From: an uncultured bacterium
GTDB taxonomy: Bacteria > Patescibacteriota > Saccharimonadia > Saccharimonadales > Saccharimonadaceae
DNA: 12,405 nucleotides
Direction of reading: 5' to 3'
Assembly (NCBI GenBank): GCA_903889015.1
Contig: CAISVS010000150.1
Coordinates: 1 to 12,405 of the forward strand
The position numbers and the translations under genes are program-made. Shown here piece by piece: positions 1 through 5,856 of this stretch. The stretch's first letter is position 1, and each line of letters starts with the position of its first letter. The notes below the pieces were generated by a model. The model was not told where the DNA came from, made no database searches, and was given only the letters and a program-made list of their open reading frames with translations.

Positions 1-1
1 C

Positions 2-973
2 ACCTTAAAACGTAATACAATTGCGATTGTCAGCGATGGGTCAGCTATATTGGGACTAGGCAATTTAGGGGCGTTGGCGGCAATACCTGTTATGGAAGGT
101 AAGGCGGCGATATTTAAAGAATTTGCTGGTGTTGATGCTTTCCCAATCTGTTTGGACACACAGGACACCGAAGAAATTATTAAAGTCGTCAAGCAAATCG
201 CACCGGTTTTTGGCGGTATTAATCTAGAAGATATTTCAGCACCAAGATGTTTTGAAATCGAAAAACGGTTGCGGGCCGAAATGTCGATTCCTGTCATGCA
301 CGACGATCAATGGGGCACGGCGACGGTTGTTTTGGCTGGTATGATTAACTCATTAAAATTGATGAATATCACCAAAGACGCAGTCAAAGTTGTAATTAAC
401 GGCGTTGGATCGGCTGGTGTAGCCACGGCGCGATTAATGATGAATTATGGCATTAAAAATATTTTGTTTTGTGACAGCCAAGGTATTATTCACGCTGGTA
501 GGGCAGAACTGACGGCTGAAAAGCAAGAACTAATTGACAGTAGTGTAGCGAAATCATTTGAAGGTACATTGGCTGATGCTGTTAAAGGCGCAAATATCTT
601 TGTTGGTGTGTCTAAACCGGGTGTTTTGACGCAGGATATGGTGCGAACGATGGCGCCAAAACCAGTTATTTTTGCGTTGTCTAATCCTCAACCTGAGATT
701 TTGCCAGATGAGGCGCTGGCGGCTGGTGCGTTGGCGGTTGCGACTGGACGTAGCGACTTTTCAAATCAATTGAATAATTCGCTAGTTTTTCCGGGTGTAT
801 TTAAAGGTATGTTAGAGGCAAATATTCCGCAATTCAAGATAGAGATGTTCAGTAGTGTAGCCCAGGCTTTGGCTGATTCAGTTGTTGATTTGTCGCCAAC
901 CAAAATTTTGCCATCGATGTTTGAAAGTCGAGTGGTGACGGTTGTGTCAGAGACTGTAAAAAAATTCGCATAG
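2..973 (+). CDS. Malic enzyme, NAD(P)-dependent (5' end outside the window)
   Basis: Oxidative decarboxylation of malate to pyruvate with reduction of NAD(P)+, in the cytoplasm. The reading frame is open from the first bases of the window, and a malic-enzyme sequence is already visible there, so the start lies upstream and the 323 residues seen are the C-terminal part. Numbering from the first visible residue: the SDGSAILGLGNLG segment (11-23) is followed by IPVMEGKA, whose K34 matches the catalytic lysine. E76-D77 (LEDISAPRCFEIE) and D101-D102 (HDDQWGTA) match the divalent-metal ligands. A Rossmann GxGxxG (GVGSAG, 134-139) binds the dinucleotide. The catalytic tyrosine region is not in the window. 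One oddity is W104, where bacterial enzymes usually read HDDQHGTA. NAD versus NADP preference cannot be settled by eye. The stop is TAG. The next gene, zwf, has its own promoter, so the two are probably not co-transcribed. Confidence 0.93.
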   Translation, partial: TLKRNTIAIVSDGSAILGLGNLGALAAIPVMEGKAAIFKEFAGVDAFPICLDTQDTEEIIKVVKQIAPVFGGINLEDISAPRCFEIEKRLRAEMSIPVMHDDQWGTATVVLAGMINSLKLMNITKDAVKVVINGVGSAGVATARLMMNYGIKNILFCDSQGIIHAGRAELTAEKQELIDSSVAKSFEGTLADAVKGANIFVGVSKPGVLTQDMVRTMAPKPVIFALSNPQPEILPDEALAAGALAVATGRSDFSNQLNNSLVFPGVFKGMLEANIPQFKIEMFSSVAQALADSVVDLSPTKILPSMFESRVVTVVSETVKKFA

Positions 974-988
974 TTAGCTTTATCTGTA

Positions 989-1101
989 TCAAAAACTCCT
1001 CGGGTCCTGCCGACCAGTTTCCCCTAATATTTTTTTAACGATTACATTAAAAAGAATATCATGGGGTCCCCACTGGACGTCACCCGCGGAACAGTTTTTG
1101 A
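989..1101. repeat. 113-nt imperfect palindrome (long stem-loop) between malic enzyme and zwf
   Basis: The two halves are complementary almost end to end. Outside to inside: TCAAAAA (989-995) with TTTTTGA (1095-1101); C996-G1094; TCC (997-999) with GGA (1088-1090); CGGGT (1001-1005) with ACCCG (1082-1086); a broken segment 1009-1012/1078-1081; CCAGT (1014-1018) with ACTGG (1072-1076); CCCC (1021-1024) with GGGG (1063-1066); then an AT-rich apical stem 1025-1038/1047-1061 closing on an 8-nt loop, CGATTACA (1039-1046). I count about 41 pairs by hand. GC-rich middle arms stand out against an AT-rich neighbourhood. Either strand would end its hairpin with TTTTTGA, as a two-way terminator might. 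Alternatives are a miniature inverted-repeat element or a structured RNA. I saw no target-site duplication and no second copy in the window. Confidence 0.75.
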
Positions 1102-1114
1102 CTATTAAAAGGTG

Positions 1115-1120
1115 TATAAT
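1115..1120 (+). promoter_or_regulatory. -10 hexamer of the zwf promoter
   Basis: Perfect TATAAT, ending 10 nt before the zwf ATG at 1131. There is no Shine-Dalgarno at a useful distance: the AAGG at 1109-1112 lies before the -10 itself. A TTGACT at 1098-1103 resembles a -35 box, but the spacer would be only 11 nt, so its role is doubtful. It also overlaps the right edge of the palindrome. Confidence 0.65.
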
Positions 1121-1130
1121 TATTACAGTT

Positions 1131-2414
1131 ATGATTACAAAATTACTTATTTTTGGTATTACGGGTGATTTGGCGACGCGTAAGTTGTTGCCGGCGCTAG
1201 AGCAAATTATTAGTACAGGCAATTTTAATGATTTGTCGGTGATTGGTGTGTCGCGTCACGAGGTTAATCAGTCTGAATTATTTGTGCATTGTGGCAGTAA
1301 GACCTTTTTAGATGGTAAATTATCGATTTTTACTATGGATTTGGCGTCAGCTGATGAATATCAAAGACTAAAACAGTATGTTGCACTGGTTGACGACGAA
1401 CAATTATTGATATATATGGCCGTGCCGCCACTTTCAACGGCGCAAATCGTTGACTTCTTAGGTGAAGCCGGTATTAATACGCCGAATGTAAAAATTTTGT
1501 TCGAAAAGCCGTTTGGCATCAACCTAGAATCAGCCGAAAAGCTGATTGAACAAACTGCCAATCATTATCAAGAGCAACAGATTTATCGGATTGACCATTA
1601 TTTAGCCAAAGAAATGGCTCAAAATATTATTGCTTTTAGGGCACGTAACGCTTTGTTTTACCATGTTTGGAATAATAATTTTATTGAATCAGTCGAGATT
1701 GTGTCATTGCAGACTGGCGGTATTGATGGTCGCGCGCAATTTTATGAACAAACTGGCGCGCTGCGCGATTTAGTTCAAGGACATTTGATGCAACTGCTGA
1801 CTTTGACTTTGATGGATATTCCTCAGGGGTTGGATTGGGAAAGAATGCCAGAATTACGTTTGGCGGCCTTAAACCAATTACAGCCAGTTGATCCTGGCAA
1901 AGTTGTTCGGGCGCAATACGAGGGCTATAAAGAAGAAGTAAATAATAATGACAGTCAAGTCGAAACGTTTGTGTCGATTGAAATGTCATCTAATCAGCCA
2001 AACTGGGTTGGTGTGCCAATTCGGTTAACAACCGGCAAACAGCTGTCTGAAACGACTGCCGAAATTAGAATTCGCCTAAAAACCAGCAACGGTGCCCAAA
2101 GTAATTGCTTGGTATTCAAGATTCAGCCAGACGAAGGCATTAATATTGAATTATTTGTTAAAAAACCAGGTTACAGTCGTGAATTTGAATCACGTAACCT
2201 TAGCTTTAATTACGAAAGTGACGTTAAATTACCCGATGCTTACGAACAGGTGTTAGTTGATGCGATTTCTAGTGAAAAAAGCCTGTTTACGGGCAGCGAT
2301 GAGGTACTGCGTAGTTGGCAGATATTAAAACCAATTCAAGATGACTGGAACAGCTGGCAACAACAGCCAAAAACCTATCCAAAAGGCAGTTCAGCTCAGT
2401 CAATTTTAGCGTAG
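1131..2414 (+). CDS. zwf: Glucose-6-phosphate 1-dehydrogenase
   Basis: First step of the oxidative pentose phosphate pathway: glucose 6-phosphate to 6-phosphogluconolactone with NAD(P)+ reduction; cytoplasmic. The 427-residue protein has the N-terminal nucleotide-binding motif GITGDLA (9-15), FEKPFG (124-129), the substrate-binding signature RIDHYLAKE (153-161; usually RIDHYLGKE), and VQGHLMQ with H218 at the catalytic-base position (usually VQNHLLQ). This is shorter than the roughly 480-510 residues usual in the family, with motifs intact, so the shortening is spread over other parts. ATG 1131 is chosen because family proteins begin a few residues before the GxxGDLA strand and a -10 lies just upstream. 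A TTG at 1098 is in frame but would put the promoter inside the gene. The pathway partners pgl and gnd lie beyond pyrG on the other strand. Confidence 0.95.
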   Translation: MITKLLIFGITGDLATRKLLPALEQIISTGNFNDLSVIGVSRHEVNQSELFVHCGSKTFLDGKLSIFTMDLASADEYQRLKQYVALVDDEQLLIYMAVPPLSTAQIVDFLGEAGINTPNVKILFEKPFGINLESAEKLIEQTANHYQEQQIYRIDHYLAKEMAQNIIAFRARNALFYHVWNNNFIESVEIVSLQTGGIDGRAQFYEQTGALRDLVQGHLMQLLTLTLMDIPQGLDWERMPELRLAALNQLQPVDPGKVVRAQYEGYKEEVNNNDSQVETFVSIEMSSNQPNWVGVPIRLTTGKQLSETTAEIRIRLKTSNGAQSNCLVFKIQPDEGINIELFVKKPGYSREFESRNLSFNYESDVKLPDAYEQVLVDAISSEKSLFTGSDEVLRSWQILKPIQDDWNSWQQQPKTYPKGSSAQSILA

Positions 2415-2460
2415 AAAAAACAACACGCCACACTAGATGTAGCGTAATATATTCTTTGCG

Positions 2461-2469
2461 TGCTACAAT
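2461..2469 (+). promoter_or_regulatory. Extended -10 (TGCTACAAT) of the pyrG promoter
   Basis: TGC followed by TACAAT is a TGn-extended -10. It ends 8 nt before ATG 2478. The same 10-mer, GTGCTACAAT, precedes the CapA-like gene at 8522-8531, and closely similar elements precede argS and the 10103-10720 gene. No good -35 is visible, as is common for extended -10 promoters. The hexamer is part of an inverted repeat, TGTAGC (2438-2443) with GCTACA (2462-2467), which could be an operator or chance. Confidence 0.65.
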
Positions 2470-2477
2470 GAAATCCC

Positions 2478-4082
2478 ATGGAGATAAAAAAATTCATGGC
2501 TAAAAAACAGAAATACATATTTGTAACTGGGGGCGTGTTATCAGGGGTAGGAAAAGGTGTCACTGCGGCTAGTATCGGTGCCGTATTACAGGCCAAAGGT
2601 GTTAAAGTTTCAATTCAAAAGTGCGACCCGTATCTAAATGTGGATGCGGGCCTTTTGAATCCTAGGGAACATGGCGAATGCTTTGTAACCCGTGATGGCG
2701 CCGAGACTGACCTTGATTTGGGTCATTACGAACGATTCTTGGATATTGAATTAACGCAAAAAAGCGCTACTTTGGCCGGTAGGCTTTTATTTGATTTGCT
2801 GAATGATGAACGAGCTGGCAAATTTGAAGGCCAAACTGTCCAATTAGTCCCACATTTAACGAAGTCAATTCAAAATGCGATACTGGAATCTGCCGAAACT
2901 GGCGACAGTGACATACATATTGTTGAAATTGGTGGTACAGTGGGCGATTACGAAGGTCTTAGTTTTGTCGAAGCGATTCGCGAATTTTCGCAACGTGTTG
3001 GTCGTCAAAATTGTTTATTTGTTCATGTTGTTTACGTGCCGTTTATTTGCACTAGTAAAGAATTCAAAACCAAACCAGCTCAGAATGCCTTGAAAGATTT
3101 GCGTGGTTTTGGAATTTTTCCAGACGCTGTGGTAGTCAGGACTGATACGCCAGCGCCAGCCGGAATTGCTAAAAAAATTAGTTTATTTGGTGGTGTGCCC
3201 GAAGAAAATGTCTTGTTAATGCCGAATGCTGATACGGTGTATCGGGTGCCGTTGATTTTGGCTGAAAGCCAACTAAGTAATCTGTTATCTGACTTTTCGG
3301 GTAATGATAAAGAGCCTGATTTGTCGGCTTGGAAAACAATCGTCAAACGTCAAACCAGTAAACCTAACAAATTAGTGACGGTTGGTTTGGTTGCCAAATA
3401 TATTGATAACGAAGATACATATATGTCGATTGTTGAGGCCTTAAAATCTGCCGCTTGGCGTGAAAAAGTAGCTTTAAAACTTAAATGGATTAACGCCGAA
3501 ATTGCGACTAAAAATGATTTTAAGTCAGTTGATGCTATTGTTGTACCAGGTGGATTTGGTAAACGCGGTATCGAAGGCAAAATTGACGCTGCGCGCTATG
3601 CTTTGGACAACGATGTGCCATATTTAGGTATTTGTTTAGGTTTGCAAGCGGCGGTGATTGCGAGCGCCCGCAAAGCTGGTCTAAAAGCCGCGCACAGCAC
3701 TGAATTCATGCCTGAATCTAAACAAGATGTCGTTTACATTATGAACGGTCAAGCTGGCAAAGAATCGACTGGTGGCACACTAAGACTGGGTGATTATGCT
3801 GCAAAATTACAAAAAGGATCGTTGGTTGCCAAAACTTACGGATATTTGGACATTATCGAACGTCATCGTCATCGATATGAGGTTAATCAAAAGTTTTTGG
3901 CAGAGATTAATAAAGGCGGATTAATTGTTAGTGGTCTGTCACCAGACGGAAAATTGGTTGAATATATCGAAGCTCCCAAAAATAAATATTTCGTCGCCAC
4001 CCAGGCTCACCCCGAATTTCGTTCCCGTCCAACCAAGCCACATCCATTGTTTATTGGGCTTATAAAAGCCGCTGTTAAATAG
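2478..4082 (+). CDS. pyrG: CTP synthase (glutamine-hydrolysing)
   Basis: Makes CTP from UTP, ATP and glutamine; last step of pyrimidine nucleotide synthesis, cytoplasmic. Counting from Met 2496: the N-terminal synthase domain opens with KYIFVTGGVLSGVGKG (P-loop-like) and continues through QKCDPYLNVD (41-50) and DGAETDLDLGHYERF. The C-terminal class I glutamine amidotransferase has LGICLGLQ with nucleophile C380 and AHPEF with H505 and E507, so the triad is complete. Two starts compete. ATG 2478 sits 8 nt after the -10, matching a leaderless pattern shared with neighbouring genes, and gives 534 residues. ATG 2496 begins MAKKQKYIFV, closest to usual family N-termini, gives 528 residues, and has GGAG 12 nt upstream. 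The loop usually reading PGTMSPYQHGE is here AGLLNPREHGE, a mild divergence. Identity is not in doubt; the start is. Confidence 0.96.
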   Translation: MEIKKFMAKKQKYIFVTGGVLSGVGKGVTAASIGAVLQAKGVKVSIQKCDPYLNVDAGLLNPREHGECFVTRDGAETDLDLGHYERFLDIELTQKSATLAGRLLFDLLNDERAGKFEGQTVQLVPHLTKSIQNAILESAETGDSDIHIVEIGGTVGDYEGLSFVEAIREFSQRVGRQNCLFVHVVYVPFICTSKEFKTKPAQNALKDLRGFGIFPDAVVVRTDTPAPAGIAKKISLFGGVPEENVLLMPNADTVYRVPLILAESQLSNLLSDFSGNDKEPDLSAWKTIVKRQTSKPNKLVTVGLVAKYIDNEDTYMSIVEALKSAAWREKVALKLKWINAEIATKNDFKSVDAIVVPGGFGKRGIEGKIDAARYALDNDVPYLGICLGLQAAVIASARKAGLKAAHSTEFMPESKQDVVYIMNGQAGKESTGGTLRLGDYAAKLQKGSLVAKTYGYLDIIERHRHRYEVNQKFLAEINKGGLIVSGLSPDGKLVEYIEAPKNKYFVATQAHPEFRSRPTKPHPLFIGLIKAAVK

Positions 4083-4096
4083 TGGATTCTATCAAT

Positions 4097-4137
4097 TTAA
4101 TAACCTTTGCAAGTATTATCCTTGCAAAGGTTATTAA
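4097..4137. terminator. Perfect 17-bp hairpin after pyrG, possible two-way terminator
   Basis: The arm TTAATAACCTTTGCAAG (4097-4113) is exactly complementary to CTTGCAAAGGTTATTAA (4121-4137), with a 7-nt loop TATTATC. It starts 15 nt after the pyrG stop and lies in the convergent gap between pyrG and gnd. Neither strand has a T-run straight after the stem, so classic intrinsic termination is not shown. Transcript-end protection or a two-way stop is the natural reading. Confidence 0.6.
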
Positions 4138-4224
4138 GGAGAAAACAAAAGAGACATAATTTTTTCTCTGTTAGAGCACCGTCCTTGAGAAGTGTTATTT
4201 TGTGACTGTTTCAGTCAAACGGAA
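4138..4224. other. Rest of the pyrG/gnd convergent gap: small hairpins, no gene
   Basis: No convincing reading frame. On the reverse strand, downstream of gnd, a small hairpin TGACTG-AAA-CAGTCA (4217-4203) starts 7 nt after the gnd stop. Further on, AGAGA (4169-4165) pairs with TCTCT (4154-4150), followed by TTTGTTTTC (4149-4141), a weak stem with a T-rich tail that could terminate pgl-gnd. A forward stretch at 4170-4192, GTTAGAGCACCGT then CCTTGAGAAG, reads like the D-arm and anticodon loop of a tRNA, but the rest of a tRNA is absent. Confidence 0.35.
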
Positions 4225-5133
4225 TTATTGCTGGCCGTTGATGTTGTGGCCACCAAATTTGTTGCGCATGGCAGCCAGTAATTTGGTTGCAAAGTTAATT
4301 TCGCCTTTTTGAGATGCTAAACGAACATCAAATGCGGCTTGAATAGCTGGCAGGGGAATGCCTAATTGGTCGGCGGTTTCTAATGTCCAGCGAGCTTCGC
4401 CAGATTCGGCGACAACGCCACTGATTCCGTCTAAATTTGGATTTTCTTGAATTGCTTGGTGAGTTAAATCGTTCAACCAAGACGTGACAACACTGCTTTT
4501 TTGCCAAATATCACCAGCGTCAGCCAGATTGATATTTTTGTATGGGCCTTCGGACAACATTCGGTAACCTTCGGCTAGTGATTCCATCATGCCGTATTCG
4601 ATGGCGTTATGAACCATTTTGACGTAATGACCGCTGCCACTGCCGGCAAAGTATTGATGACCGCCGCGTGGTGTTGATAATGTGTCTAGTGCCGGTACAA
4701 CGGTGTCATAAGCAGTTTTGTCGCCACCAATCATCATCGAAAAGCCATTTATAATGCCCCAAACACCACCGCTGGTGCCGATGTCTAGTAATGTGCTGCC
4801 ATGGGCGGCAACCTTATCAGCGCGCGCTTGGTCACCGCGGTAATCGCTGTTACCACCGTCGATAATAATGCTACCAGCTGGTAAAATACCCAACCACTTG
4901 TCCAATGCGCTATCGACAGCATTCGCTGGAATCATAATCCATAAAATAACCGGCTGACCATTAAAAGCATTAACAACTGATTGTTCGTCATACGCCGGAG
5001 TTGCTCCGTATTTGACTGACTCATCAACTTTTTCACGGCTGATATTATGAGCGATAACTTCGTGCCCGTTTTCGGCTAGTTTTTTGGCGATTTGACCGCC
5101 CATGCGGCCAAGGCCTGATATAGCGATTTTCAT
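4225..5133 (-). CDS. gnd: 6-phosphogluconate dehydrogenase, decarboxylating (short form)
   Basis: Third step of the oxidative pentose phosphate pathway: 6-phosphogluconate to ribulose 5-phosphate, CO2 and reduced nicotinamide cofactor; cytoplasmic. The 302-residue protein matches the short bacterial GntZ/YqeC-type enzymes, not the roughly 470-residue form. It has an N-terminal Rossmann fold, GLGRMG (7-12); DGGNSDY (92-98); GTSGG (119-123); and the active-site helix HYVKMVHNAIEYGMM with K172, N176 and E179. Short-form enzymes are often NAD-preferring, but the residues after the second strand (AHNISREK) do not settle this. The ATG directly abuts the stop of pgl (TAAATG), and a strong Shine-Dalgarno AAGGAGG lies 8 nt upstream, so the gene is second in a pgl-gnd operon and translation is probably coupled. 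Confidence 0.95.
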   Translation of the reverse strand: MKIAISGLGRMGGQIAKKLAENGHEVIAHNISREKVDESVKYGATPAYDEQSVVNAFNGQPVILWIMIPANAVDSALDKWLGILPAGSIIIDGGNSDYRGDQARADKVAAHGSTLLDIGTSGGVWGIINGFSMMIGGDKTAYDTVVPALDTLSTPRGGHQYFAGSGSGHYVKMVHNAIEYGMMESLAEGYRMLSEGPYKNINLADAGDIWQKSSVVTSWLNDLTHQAIQENPNLDGISGVVAESGEARWTLETADQLGIPLPAIQAAFDVRLASQKGEINFATKLLAAMRNKFGGHNINGQQ

Positions 5134-5805
5134 TTACAATTCCTCCTTACGATTATTTGTATAAATTGTCGATTCTGGAATACTTTTTAATACTTGAGCT
5201 GGCTGGTCTTCTAATGAAGATTCGTAATACAGTAAATCATGAATTATAGGCTTTTTGTTGGTACCTGAGGCCTGAATAATGGCTTCGTCGATGCGTGTAA
5301 TAGCAACTAGGCTGATAGTGATGCGTTCAAAGTCATCACCTGTAAATGATTCGGCAATACCAGTTGATTTGGCGGCTTTACTGCTAGGTTTGATACCGGC
5401 GGTGTGGCCATCGGCACCCATTCCAAAAATAGCGATTGAAAAGTCGGCTTTATTAAGTTGCTCGGCTATCCATTCACCAAATAATTTAGTAGTTTTGTCG
5501 ATGTCTTGGCCGATTAATGGGCGGTATAAATTAGCGCCAGTCAGGTCTAATCCGCCGTCAATTAGTTGTTGCCAATTTTCTTCGGCATGTCCAACTTCAC
5601 CATATCTTTCATCTGTTAGGCTGACATATAAATTTGATAAATTAACGCCTTTTAAGATTTTACTGGCCATGATTGAGATTGGGATACTTGATCCGCCAGA
5701 CATCAAAAACAGTACGCGTTCGCCACTGGATAAATGCTTAAATAATTTGTCGGCTAGGTCTTTGGCAGCAGCTTCAATTGGAGTGTTGGTATAAATATAA
5801 TTCAT
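5134..5805 (-). CDS. pgl: 6-phosphogluconolactonase
   Basis: Hydrolyses 6-phosphogluconolactone to 6-phosphogluconate, the step between Zwf and Gnd; cytoplasmic. The 223-residue protein is the usual size for the DevB/SOL family (glucosamine-6-phosphate isomerase-like fold). Visible motifs are LMSGGSS (34-40, phosphate loop), LTDERYG (63-69) and GMGADGHTAGI (128-138), the family's best-known signature. It heads a two-gene operon with gnd. ATG 5805 is chosen because a perfect TATAAT ends 9 nt upstream and no Shine-Dalgarno is present, so the message appears leaderless. Its promoter is back to back with that of argS in a 51-nt gap. Adjacency to gnd and nearness to zwf support lactonase rather than glucosamine-6-phosphate deaminase. 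Confidence 0.93.
   Translation of the reverse strand: MNYIYTNTPIEAAAKDLADKLFKHLSSGERVLFLMSGGSSIPISIMASKILKGVNLSNLYVSLTDERYGEVGHAEENWQQLIDGGLDLTGANLYRPLIGQDIDKTTKLFGEWIAEQLNKADFSIAIFGMGADGHTAGIKPSSKAAKSTGIAESFTGDDFERITISLVAITRIDEAIIQASGTNKKPIIHDLLYYESSLEDQPAQVLKSIPESTIYTNNRKEEL
5142..5148 (-). promoter_or_regulatory. Strong Shine-Dalgarno for gnd
   Basis: AAGGAGG on the reverse strand, 8 nt from the gnd ATG, inside the last codons of pgl. It contrasts with the transcript-leading genes in the window, which lack a Shine-Dalgarno, and it fixes the gnd start. Confidence 0.8.
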
Positions 5806-5814
5806 GTTGTATCT

Positions 5815-5820
5815 ATTATA
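5815..5820 (-). promoter_or_regulatory. -10 hexamer of the pgl-gnd promoter
   Basis: Perfect TATAAT on the reverse strand, with 9 nt (AGATACAAC) between it and the pgl ATG. No clear -35 is seen; the -35 region would overlap the argS -10 on the other strand, so the two promoters may compete. Confidence 0.65.
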
Positions 5821-5840
5821 CGAGATAAAGCCTTGGTTTT

Positions 5841-5849
5841 TGCTATACT
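5841..5849 (+). promoter_or_regulatory. Extended -10 (TGCTATACT) of the argS promoter
   Basis: TGC plus TATACT, ending 7 nt before ATG 5857. This spacing argues for 5857 over the in-frame ATG at 5851, which starts only 1 nt after the hexamer, and over an upstream TTG at 5833. Confidence 0.6.
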
Positions 5850-5856
5850 TATGTTA

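Noticed and set aside
1098..1103. TTGACT as the -35 of zwf
   Set aside because: The spacer to TATAAT is only 11 nt, too short for a normal promoter.
1098..1130. Upstream in-frame TTG as the zwf start
   Set aside because: It would put the TATAAT inside the gene and add residues not typical of the family; ATG 1131 begins just before the GxxGDLA strand.
989..1222. Reverse-strand open frame of 77 codons
   Set aside because: It runs through the palindrome, the zwf promoter and the start of zwf; no family resemblance.
1681..1989. Reverse-strand open frame of 102 codons inside zwf
   Set aside because: Antisense to conserved zwf motifs, no initiation signal.
2434..2445. CTAGATGTAGCGT-like 12-13-mer shared with 10494-10506
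   Set aside because: One copy is intergenic, the other is within the unknown membrane gene; no third copy and no structure, so chance is the simplest reading.
5279..5794. Forward open frame of 171 codons inside pgl
   Set aside because: It is antisense to a clear 6-phosphogluconolactonase, and its residue pattern is that of a reversed gene.
5833..5853. Earlier in-frame starts for argS (TTG 5833, ATG 5851)
   Set aside because: Both lie before or directly on the -10 element at 5841-5849; ATG 5857 has the spacing seen at the other genes.
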